A stretch of DNA of 64,000 nt. Source: Pseudomonas sp. B33.4. Its GTDB lineage: Bacteria; Pseudomonadota; Gammaproteobacteria; Pseudomonadales; Pseudomonadaceae. Positions within the stretch are counted from its first letter, which is position 1. Each line of letters opens with the position of its first letter. The stretch is taken from positions 6,396,001-6,460,000 of the forward strand of contig NZ_CP140706.1 of assembly GCF_034555375.1 (NCBI RefSeq), read 5' to 3'. Of the stretch, positions 23,810-31,654 are shown piece by piece. The translations under genes were made by a program, and so were the position numbers. The notes below the pieces were generated by a model. It did not search any database, had not been told where the DNA came from, and was given only the letters and a program-made list of their open reading frames with translations.

Positions 23810-26800
23810 AAATAGTTTTTACGTGCAGCGAATCTGGCAGCAGGCACTCCTGGCCAATTGCTTTCGAGAGACATAACAGTCTTCAATTCTGCTTTATTAC
23901 TCTCAACAAACGGCCGCTGAACAATTTCTCTTGTCGTCGGCTTATAATCGCCACGATAAATCAAGTCAACAATCATGTCTTGGATCTTAACATCAACAGC
24001 ATCCCAATTCAGCGTGCCATAGTGACCGACATTGAAAGGCTGTTGAGAAATCGTCACAACTTTATTTTTCATTATTTCATAGACAGAAACAAACAGCTTA
24101 TATTGTTGCTTTCGCGTAATGAATGTCTTCCGGATTTCAGGGCTAGCATTATTAAGATAATCTCTTGCGGCATTACCGCTTAGACCTTTTGCTCCAACCA
24201 ACCAACTCAATAATGGTTCTGGAACACCTACGGCAGTGAGATCGCTCATTGGATCCGATTTTTGCCCAAGGTCATATCCTCTCCCAATCGTAATTCCGGA
24301 TGCTCCGCCTGGCCAATGTGCTTTTCTACTAAAATACATGTGTAAAGAATTCGACGAATCCTCTATGTCATTTCCTTCCACATCAAAAGTAAGTTGTCCC
24401 TTCTCAACCTTTAGCCACTTCAGATCATTATCATCCTCCATCGCGAGGAAGTTTGAAACGAAACCTATAGGGTGAAAATGATAAATCAACCCCGTTCCTG
24501 CCGGGGTCTTATCAGCCAACTTATCCCAAAAAACGTATGAATCTATCCTTTCTTTTTCATGTTTTAGTAATTTTTCAGAACCTTCTAGAAGAGTGTCTAA
24601 TCTCTTCCATTTCTCTGATTTTGTATCATCCTTCCACTCCGTAGGATGGTGTGCCACTAATTTTGACCAGTGCTGCCTTGTCTCCGTACTTTTCAATGCG
24701 TCAGCGAGTTCAGATGGTTCAACCTTTCCGTCATGGTTTTTGTCTATTTTCTTCAAGAGGTCTTTAAAAAACTGGGGCATATCATCAGGATCGAGGAAAC
24801 CGTCGGAGGCTGAGTTGCTTTCCTCTACAAGCTGAAAACCCATTTTCGTCCAATCGTGTGGAGTGATAACTTTTGCATCAGATTTTTTGACCAACCCAGA
24901 GACCGGCTGATCTTCATCATTTACGGATAGCTCATACCAATCCTCATTGCCTTCCTTGACAACCGGCACCTTACCTAGGTCAATAGCGTGTTCTTCTTTT
25001 AAAGGTTCACTTGTTCCAGTAGCAGGCATTTTTTTCTTAAGTTGAGCACCTTTCGGCAGATGCAAATACTGACGCCCGACTTTTAATGCAGCTACATTAT
25101 CTAGAAAATCTTTCACCTCAGCCTGAGTTGTAAATATCTCGATATGAACTTGAAATTTACTATCGGTAAGGCCGTTTTCAGTTACTAGATTTTCAGTTTT
25201 ACCCAAATAGCCAATAGGGTCACCAGCCTTGATTCCGACACTGGTCGTCACAACATCAAAATTTGTAGGAGTGAGTGATTCCCATTGCGTGTACTGACTA
25301 TCTTTCTCACTTTCGATAATCGCCCAAAAATTACTTGGGGCAGCTCCATTATCGTTCCAGATGCTGGCAACTACTGGAACGCAGGGCGCCATACGCCGCA
25401 GCTTGTTACCAACCACCAAATTCAGTACATCTTTGCTATCGAACTCAATGACACTACCTACTGTAATCTCTCGATTATTTTCGATGCGTGCACCTGCAGG
25501 TTGTCCGTTAGCAAGGTTCGTTGGCGCGCCGTACATAGCTAAACGCTGGGTAGTTTTAGCCTTTACCTTGCCTTGCCAATATTTTGGCCTAGCACGCTCG
25601 GGTATCGCATCTGCAACCCAAATAGCCTTGTGGCTGGAGTTTTGATATGGCTCATCATTCTTTAAATATGCAAACCAAACTTCTTGCCCTACGTCGCGGA
25701 CTTTAGTTGACCCATGTTTTACGCTACCGAAAAGGATTTTCCCCTTAGCATAAGTAACATCCTCAACTGATCTTTTTTCCAGAATTTCAAGCTTGGTGTG
25801 CTTCGCCAATTTTCCCGGATATGGAAAGTTATTCGACGCAGGAAAATCATCATACGCCTTGAAATCTTTTACAGTCATCGTCACTATCGGGTTCGGCTTT
25901 TCATTCTCCGCTAACGGATAGTGCTTATAAGGCAAAAGATGCATATATAGGCTATAAAAAATCAGACCGTTCTGCTTTCCTTTATTAGGTCCATCTTCTG
26001 GGTTTGGCGCCGATTTGTATTCATGTCGCACCAAACAGAAGGAACTAGAATAATCCAGGTTTTTCGCCGTTTCTCCTGTACCAAACGTCGACTTTAGATA
26101 ATCCTCGTTGAGGCGGTAGGCCACCACCTCGCCATCGGCCATGCAGCGAATCGGTTCATTCAAAATGCATTGGGGAGCGCTGGCATTGCTGATGTGAATG
26201 CCACCGTGCCAGAACTTGTTGCTGCCCAGCAAATAATGCCCGGCACTCTCGTTTTCGAGAGCCTTGTAAATCTCATCCGCATCAGAAAACTGCTTACCGT
26301 CAGCTTTTCTGACTGGATATTGGAAGCTCATCAGCGGAGTTAGGCCTGCCGGTGCAGGGGCCGGCGCAGGATTAGGTGCGGGTGCTGGTTGAGCGCCTCT
26401 GAACTGGGGCCTCGGGCGTAAAAACTTTTCAGGCATTGGCCAGTAACCACTGCCCACCCCATATTTGGCAGATTTCGGTCCGTTTGAAGACTGTGAACCG
26501 AAGAAATTCCCCCGATCTCGAACAGGCGATCCGGAGATGTCTTCGATGACCCCAGTGTGCCCATGAAAGTTTATCCACAGCGCAATATCGCCAGGCTGTA
26601 CTTCCGCGAGTGGGATCACATCAAAATAAGTAGTGTCGGTATTTAACCCTGATGTTGTGAGGTAAGGGATCGTATATCCAGCATCCTTAAGCATTCGATA
26701 CAGAAGCCCGGAGCAGTCAATTTCCTTCTTGCCATTGTTATCATGGTCAGTCTCGCCCTTGAAAGGGCCATACTCATAACCAGTGCGATATTGCTGCCTT

Positions 26801-26823
26801 TGCTCAAGTAGTCCTGTGCTCAT
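23806..26823 (-). CDS. Multidomain T6SS peptidoglycan-hydrolase effector candidate (NlpC/P60-like, M23-like, EF-hand, pesticin-like)
   Basis: A 1005-aa protein without a signal peptide. Residues 30-130 look like NlpC/P60: Cys37 in EIDCSGLLYR and His89 in GHTGVIED. A PAP-rich linker (about 145-160) follows. From about 200 it resembles a split M23 peptidase: HGGIHIS at 206, MADGEVVAYR at 228, GIKAGDPIGYLG, and HIEIF with His560. The first metal-site Asp is replaced, so activity is uncertain. An EF-hand (DKNHDGKVEPSE) is at 694-705. The C-terminus matches pesticin/T4-lysozyme muramidases: TIGRGYDLG with Thr845 and Asp851, and candidate Glu821. ATG 26823 overlaps the upstream stop (TGATG) and has AGGAAG. 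Markedly AT-richer than the tss genes. Confidence 0.8.
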   Translation of the reverse strand: MSTGLLEQRQQYRTGYEYGPFKGETDHDNNGKKEIDCSGLLYRMLKDAGYTIPYLTTSGLNTDTTYFDVIPLAEVQPGDIALWINFHGHTGVIEDISGSPVRDRGNFFGSQSSNGPKSAKYGVGSGYWPMPEKFLRPRPQFRGAQPAPAPNPAPAPAPAGLTPLMSFQYPVRKADGKQFSDADEIYKALENESAGHYLLGSNKFWHGGIHISNASAPQCILNEPIRCMADGEVVAYRLNEDYLKSTFGTGETAKNLDYSSSFCLVRHEYKSAPNPEDGPNKGKQNGLIFYSLYMHLLPYKHYPLAENEKPNPIVTMTVKDFKAYDDFPASNNFPYPGKLAKHTKLEILEKRSVEDVTYAKGKILFGSVKHGSTKVRDVGQEVWFAYLKNDEPYQNSSHKAIWVADAIPERARPKYWQGKVKAKTTQRLAMYGAPTNLANGQPAGARIENNREITVGSVIEFDSKDVLNLVVGNKLRRMAPCVPVVASIWNDNGAAPSNFWAIIESEKDSQYTQWESLTPTNFDVVTTSVGIKAGDPIGYLGKTENLVTENGLTDSKFQVHIEIFTTQAEVKDFLDNVAALKVGRQYLHLPKGAQLKKKMPATGTSEPLKEEHAIDLGKVPVVKEGNEDWYELSVNDEDQPVSGLVKKSDAKVITPHDWTKMGFQLVEESNSASDGFLDPDDMPQFFKDLLKKIDKNHDGKVEPSELADALKSTETRQHWSKLVAHHPTEWKDDTKSEKWKRLDTLLEGSEKLLKHEKERIDSYVFWDKLADKTPAGTGLIYHFHPIGFVSNFLAMEDDNDLKWLKVEKGQLTFDVEGNDIEDSSNSLHMYFSRKAHWPGGASGITIGRGYDLGQKSDPMSDLTAVGVPEPLLSWLVGAKGLSGNAARDYLNNASPEIRKTFITRKQQYKLFVSVYEIMKNKVVTISQQPFNVGHYGTLNWDAVDVKIQDMIVDLIYRGDYKPTTREIVQRPFVESNKAELKTVMSLESNWPGVPAARFAARKNYL

Positions 26824-27863
26824 CAAAAGCTTCCTGCTTCAATACATTGAATAGAGTTATCGCTGACGACGCCTCGGGCTGCCAAGCGCTCAACCAACGC
26901 GGTAGCCGTGTTAGGATCGGTTTTCTGGATCTTCCGGTAACACGCCATCGCGCGAGGCAAGTCAGCAGCTACGAGGGCTCCCGCTTCGTACACTTCGCCT
27001 AATCGAATCAGTGCGTTAGTCGAACCTAGGCGGGCGGCACGCTCCAATGTCGCTATTGATTCTTTGGGGTTAATACAACCGTGATTTTCGTCGTACTCAC
27101 CCTCATCGCAATAAAAATCTGCGAGAGTCAAGCCGGCATCCGGAACTCGTTCTGAAGCTTGAATCAATAACGCCAGGATTCTGAAATTCTCCAAGCGTGG
27201 CGCTTGCCCAGAAAGACTGATTCCCGCAGCAGCAAATGCTGCTTGCGCCGAACCCTTCTGGGCACCATCTAAATAACTATCCAATGCCGCAGCGTATAAA
27301 GAGATACCTGATGCTGGAGACGCCTTATTGACCAGTCTGTCAAATATGACGCCTTTTTTGAGTTCTAGCTCACCTGGCGTTAGTTTCTCAGACTGAGTGA
27401 TCTCTTCCATGACCGCATCGATTGCCCAGTTCTCCACTCGATTCAGAGCCCAGCAATCACTGTGTTTGAAAAGAAAAATCTTCAAAAGATGGCCCGCCTC
27501 ATCTCGGACGACCACCCTGTCAGGCACCTTGGTTTCAATAGTGAGACCCAATTTGGCAGCATTTTCCGGAAGCAGCACCTTCAACTCATCGGCGGAAATC
27601 GAGCCCAAGCTCCGTTCGACAACCTTCGGTATTTTCCCATCAGCTATCACGTGAACATGCTTCACAGGAGACGCAATAAAGGCTTTCTGTATCTCTGGCT
27701 CAGATGAAAAGGCTTTGACGAAATCACCAAAATTGCCGCTTGGGCATTCGGCGGTGCTGGACGAAGAAGCAAAGGCCCCCGAAGTCATCCCCCAGCACAA
27801 CAAAACAATCGAAAACCACTTCATCTGCCTTACGTACCTGTTTGTTGTCATCACGACACTCAT
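26823..27863 (-). CDS. Exported CPS/CW-domain and Sel1-like repeat protein between vgrG and effector
   Basis: A 346-aa protein with a signal segment (MKWFSIVLLCWGMTSGAFA). Its CPS/CW domain (CPSGNFGDFVKAFSSE to CWALNRVENWAI) is like those at 12158 and 20089. A helical part with Sel1-like repeats (LERAARLGSTNALIRLGEVYE and RAMACYRKI) is also shared with 20089. It overlaps the vgrG stop and the effector start by TGATG on each side. Starts at 27863 (used here) or 27824 are possible. Being exported, it is more likely an immunity protein than a loading chaperone. Confidence 0.75.
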   Translation of the reverse strand: MSVVMTTNRYVRQMKWFSIVLLCWGMTSGAFASSSSTAECPSGNFGDFVKAFSSEPEIQKAFIASPVKHVHVIADGKIPKVVERSLGSISADELKVLLPENAAKLGLTIETKVPDRVVVRDEAGHLLKIFLFKHSDCWALNRVENWAIDAVMEEITQSEKLTPGELELKKGVIFDRLVNKASPASGISLYAAALDSYLDGAQKGSAQAAFAAAGISLSGQAPRLENFRILALLIQASERVPDAGLTLADFYCDEGEYDENHGCINPKESIATLERAARLGSTNALIRLGEVYEAGALVAADLPRAMACYRKIQKTDPNTATALVERLAARGVVSDNSIQCIEAGSF

Positions 27864-29899
27864 CACTCAGAAAACACAAAAAAAGCCTTGGGCTTAACCT
27901 TCTCAGGCGGCGCATTCAACAACGCCTGATCCATCAAACTCCCCGCCTTATCCTTATCCGCCGCCCCCGGCAGCACCGGTGGTTTAATCCCGATGCCAGT
28001 CCCCAATCCCGCAGAACCACCCGCATTGATCTTGATCACCGGCCCAACCACCGTCACCCCACCGCCATCGAGCTTGATAAAGCTCCCACCCCCAAGGATG
28101 GTCAGCTCTGTCCCAGCCTCAATAACAATCTTGTCCCCAGCCTTGAGGTGAATCTCTTTCCCCACACTCGTCAGCTGCGCAGTCCCCAGCTTCACATGCT
28201 GGTTCTGCCCCACCGTCAGGTGATCATCCAGCTTCGCTTCAACCTTGCGATCGGAGATCGTGGTGCGGTGCTCTTCAGCCTTCAGCTCGGTGTAGGTGTT
28301 TTTCACCACCGTGTCATGACGTTCATTCCCGACCCGAATCTTCTGATCGTGCTCTACGTTTTCATCCCAATCCCGCTGCGCATGAATGTAGATCTGCTCC
28401 GCACCTTTCTTGTCTTCGATGCGCAGTTCGTTATACCCACCGCCCCCCGGTGAGCTAAGCGTTTTGAACACGCTGCGAGTCTTGTTCGCCGGCAGTGCGT
28501 ACGGCACCGGGTTTTCCTTGTGGTACAGGCAGCCGGTGACGAGGGGTTGGTCGGGGTCGCCTTCGAGGAAGGTGACGAGGACTTCCATGCCGATGCGCGG
28601 GATGCTGATGGCGCCGTAGCGGTCGCCGGCCCAGGAGCTGGAGACGCGCAGCCAGCAGCTGGTTTTGTCGTCGGCCTGGCCTTCGCGGTCCCAGTGGAAC
28701 TGGACTTTGATGCGGCCGTATGGGTCGCAGTGGATTTCTTCGCCTTTGGGGCCGGTGACCATGGCGGTCTGGCTGCCGAGTACGCGGGGTTTCGGGTGTT
28801 CGAGGGCCGGGCGGTAGAACACGTCCCACGGGGTGGCGAGGAAGGTGTTGCGGTAGCCCTGGTGGAAGTCGTCCTTGTTGTCGGTGGTGTCGCTGGTCAC
28901 GCCTTCTTCGAGGACTTGCGGCTGCTTGCCTTCGTGGAAGAGTTCGGTGAGCAGCCACAGGTCGTTCCACTCGCTGCGCGGGTGGTCGGACATTTCCATG
29001 AAGTGGCCGCTGACCAGTTTGGTCTGGTCGCCACGGCCTTCGGCCTGGCGGTAGTCGGCGCGGTGGCGTTCGAGGGCGCGCTGGCTGAGGAACTTGCCAC
29101 GGGCGCGATCGATGAAGCGGCCCGGGTAGTCGTAATCTTCCAGATCCGGCTCCGTGCTTTCACCGTCCGGCTTATACGCAGCTTCCATTTGGAGGCGCGG
29201 TTTTTCGAAGTCGTAGTCGCGGCGTGTGATGCGGCTGGTGCGGGTTTCCAGGCGCAGCTTGAAGCCTTTGATCACCGGTTCTTCGGCGACCATGCCGCTG
29301 CCCTGCACGTACGCAGTTGGCTGACCGAGTTTGCGGAACACAGTCTGGTCGTCGCCGAACACCAGCAGGTGGCCTTTGTCGCTGTGCTGGAAGTGGTAGT
29401 GAATCCCCTCCTCCTCGCACAGGCGCTGGACGAAGTGCAGGTCGGTTTCGTCGTATTGCACGCAGTAGTCGCGATCCGGGCACGGCTGGCTGAGCTGGAA
29501 GCTGTAGGCGTTGCCCTTGATGCCGTGTTCTTCGAGGATCAGCGCGATGATTTTCGGCGCCGACATCTGCTGGTAGATGCGCTGGTTGGTGCGGTGATGC
29601 AGGTATTGCAGTTGCGGCACCATCGACACTTTGTAGCGGGTCAGGCGCTTGCCCGCATCGCCTTGGGCGACGCGGTAGATCTGGCCGTGGATGCCCGAGC
29701 CTTGTGGATCGAATGCGAGAAACGCCTGCTTATGCAGGAGCTGTTCGAGGTCCAGATCCGGGTTTTCGCTGACCAATTCCAAGTCGAAACGATACGGCTG
29801 GCTGATGCCTTCGGTGCCGGTGAACGACAGCACTTGCAGGTCGCCGACGTAGTCTTCGACCTTGAGGCTGAAGTGGGTTTCGTTAGCTGGGTTGAACAT
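27863..29899 (-). CDS. vgrG: T6SS spike protein VgrG (first copy)
   Basis: A 678-aa trimeric spike protein. The gp27-like part runs from about 10-400 (SLKVEDYVGDLQVLSFTGTEG, DRDYCVQYDETDLHFVQRLCEEEGIHYHF). The gp5/OB region is at about 400-480 (KVQFHWDREGQ, CWLRVSSSWAG, IPRIGMEVLVTFLEGDPDQP). The beta-helical DUF2345-like tail ends near residue 640, with a short extension after it. No toxin domain is fused. It is last of the tss genes proper, 28 nt after ppkA, and feeds directly into the effector genes. Confidence 0.95.
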   Translation of the reverse strand: MFNPANETHFSLKVEDYVGDLQVLSFTGTEGISQPYRFDLELVSENPDLDLEQLLHKQAFLAFDPQGSGIHGQIYRVAQGDAGKRLTRYKVSMVPQLQYLHHRTNQRIYQQMSAPKIIALILEEHGIKGNAYSFQLSQPCPDRDYCVQYDETDLHFVQRLCEEEGIHYHFQHSDKGHLLVFGDDQTVFRKLGQPTAYVQGSGMVAEEPVIKGFKLRLETRTSRITRRDYDFEKPRLQMEAAYKPDGESTEPDLEDYDYPGRFIDRARGKFLSQRALERHRADYRQAEGRGDQTKLVSGHFMEMSDHPRSEWNDLWLLTELFHEGKQPQVLEEGVTSDTTDNKDDFHQGYRNTFLATPWDVFYRPALEHPKPRVLGSQTAMVTGPKGEEIHCDPYGRIKVQFHWDREGQADDKTSCWLRVSSSWAGDRYGAISIPRIGMEVLVTFLEGDPDQPLVTGCLYHKENPVPYALPANKTRSVFKTLSSPGGGGYNELRIEDKKGAEQIYIHAQRDWDENVEHDQKIRVGNERHDTVVKNTYTELKAEEHRTTISDRKVEAKLDDHLTVGQNQHVKLGTAQLTSVGKEIHLKAGDKIVIEAGTELTILGGGSFIKLDGGGVTVVGPVIKINAGGSAGLGTGIGIKPPVLPGAADKDKAGSLMDQALLNAPPEKVKPKAFFVFSE

Positions 29900-29927
29900 A
29901 AAGTGCTCCCTGTTCGAATGTCATCCG

Positions 29928-30929
29928 TTACGCCCGAAGTCGCAGACGTTGCAGCCAGGACGAAGTGGCGCCCAAGGCGTCACGCAATTGTTGGGCAGTG
30001 ATGGTGCGTTCTGCCGGGTCGAAGCTCAGCGCGGTTCGCAGCGCTGGCCAGCCGTGTTTCGGTAAGTTCGCCGGTGCTTGCAGTTCGCGCTCCAGGTGCT
30101 CGTCGCGGGCCTGGGTCGAGGGCAAGCGGCGGAACGGGTGTTTGCCGCCCGCCAGTTCATAGATCACGCAGGCCACGCCGTACACGTCCGCGCTGGCCGA
30201 CAATGGTTGGCCCTCAAGCAGTTCGGGGGCGGCGTAGCCCGGGGTCCAGGCGTTGAAGCGTTCCCGGCTCAGATGCGGCAGGCCGGGCAACACGCCCTCC
30301 TCTGCCTGACCGAGGCCGAAGTCAAAGAGGCGCAAGCCGTCTTCGCTGAGCATGACGTTGCTCGGTTTCATGTCACCGTGCAGCACGCCGCGACCGTGGG
30401 CGTAGGCCAGCGTGTCGAGCAGCGGCAGGACGATGTCGCGCAGTTCTTGCCACGGCAGGCCGAGGGGCCGCTCGCAGAGCAATTTGTCCAGGGTCAGGCC
30501 ACGCATGTATTCCATGGTGATGAAGGCCCGCTGGCAGTCGGTGTCGACTTCAAAGGTGTGCGCACGCACGACGTTGTCGTGGCGCAGGCGTCGGGTCAGG
30601 GCGAACTCGCTGTAGAGCAAGGCACTGGCGTCCGGCGATTCGGCAAATTCTTCGCTGAGGATTTTCAGCGCAATGTAAGGGTCGGGATCGCCGAACTGTT
30701 CGTGCAGCAGATCCCGCGCCCGGTAAACGGCGCCCATGCCACCGGCCCCGAGCAGACGCTCGAGGTGGTAGCGACCGGCGAGTACATCCGGCAGTGCACC
30801 GATGCTGGCCTTGGTCGGCGCCAGCAAAGGTGCTGCTTTGTTTTCCTTGGCGAAGGCGAAGTAGGTCAGGTTGTTGGCCTGTTCTTCGCTCATCAGCAAG
30901 TCGTCGACTGAGGATTCGATTTCAGTCAT
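29928..30929 (-). CDS. ppkA: T6SS-associated serine/threonine kinase (PpkA/Stk1-like)
   Basis: A 333-aa kinase with the Gly-rich loop LLGAGGMGAVYRA, the catalytic loop HGDMKPSN (Asp186; the usual HRD Arg is Gly here) and DFGLG. No membrane segment or periplasmic sensor is visible, so it resembles the short Stk1 of the P. aeruginosa HSI-II cluster. It probably controls secretion by phosphorylating the FHA protein TagH, opposed by PppA. ATG 30929 overlaps the pppA stop by ATGA; an upstream continuation of the frame is a shadow of pppA. Confidence 0.9.
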   Translation of the reverse strand: MTEIESSVDDLLMSEEQANNLTYFAFAKENKAAPLLAPTKASIGALPDVLAGRYHLERLLGAGGMGAVYRARDLLHEQFGDPDPYIALKILSEEFAESPDASALLYSEFALTRRLRHDNVVRAHTFEVDTDCQRAFITMEYMRGLTLDKLLCERPLGLPWQELRDIVLPLLDTLAYAHGRGVLHGDMKPSNVMLSEDGLRLFDFGLGQAEEGVLPGLPHLSRERFNAWTPGYAAPELLEGQPLSASADVYGVACVIYELAGGKHPFRRLPSTQARDEHLERELQAPANLPKHGWPALRTALSFDPAERTITAQQLRDALGATSSWLQRLRLRA

Positions 30930-31654
30930 TGGCGGATCACCACGGCTGTCAGGTTGTCGCGCGCGGCGCCACGCAGGGCGCCGTCGAACAAACGTTCCAG
31001 CGCCACGTGCGGCGCGCTGAGGCTGAGGGCGTTGCCGAGGGCATCGCTGCTCAGGCCCTGATACAAACCATCGCTGCAGAGCAAAAACGCATCGCCCGGA
31101 TAGACCTCGAGTTCGAGGACATCCAGGGTCAGTTGTTCGGCGGCGCCGACGGCTCGGGTCAAGGCCTGAGCTGCCGGGTGTGCCGCCGCTTGTTCGACGC
31201 TCATTTGCTGTTCGTCGATCAGTTGCTGTTGCAGCGAATGGTCCTTGGACAGCTGATACAACCGCTGCCCACGCCACATGTAGCAACGGCTGTCGCCGGC
31301 CCAGATGCAGGCCGCGCGATTGCCTTCCACCAGCAGCGCCACGACGGTGCTGCCCATGATGCTGTCGTGACGTCCGGCAGTGACCGTCAACTCCTGCCCC
31401 AAACGCCGGTTCAACCAGTGCAGGCACTGGCGAATGGCTTTGAGGCGTTCGTCGAAGTCCTCGTGTTGCGGCAGTTCAGCCAGGCTGGCGACGATCAACT
31501 GGCTGGCGATGTCGCCACCCTGATGACCGCCCATGCCGTCCGCGACCACCCACAGCCCCTGCTGTGGCGAGTCGAGAAAGGCATCTTCGTTGCGCGCCCG
31601 CACCTTGCCCGGGTCGGTACGCGCCGCGCTGCGCCAGGCACTGGCCACCAGCAT
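30926..31654 (-). CDS. pppA: T6SS-associated PP2C-type phosphatase (PppA/Stp1-like)
   Basis: A 242-aa metal-dependent Ser/Thr phosphatase. PP2C motifs: VRARNEDAF, VVADGMGGHQGGDIAS, WAGDSRCYMWR, LLCSDGLYQGL and RDNLTAVVI. It is the antagonist of PpkA in threonine-phosphorylation control of T6SS assembly. ATG 31654 overlaps the tssM stop by one base (TGATG). Confidence 0.92.
   Translation of the reverse strand: MLVASAWRSAARTDPGKVRARNEDAFLDSPQQGLWVVADGMGGHQGGDIASQLIVASLAELPQHEDFDERLKAIRQCLHWLNRRLGQELTVTAGRHDSIMGSTVVALLVEGNRAACIWAGDSRCYMWRGQRLYQLSKDHSLQQQLIDEQQMSVEQAAAHPAAQALTRAVGAAEQLTLDVLELEVYPGDAFLLCSDGLYQGLSSDALGNALSLSAPHVALERLFDGALRGAARDNLTAVVIRQ

Noticed and set aside
28520..30001. 493-codon plus-strand open frame antisense to vgrG
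   Set aside because: Shadow of the GC-rich vgrG coding strand; Val/Phe/Ala-rich without motifs. The vgrG frame has unmistakable domains.
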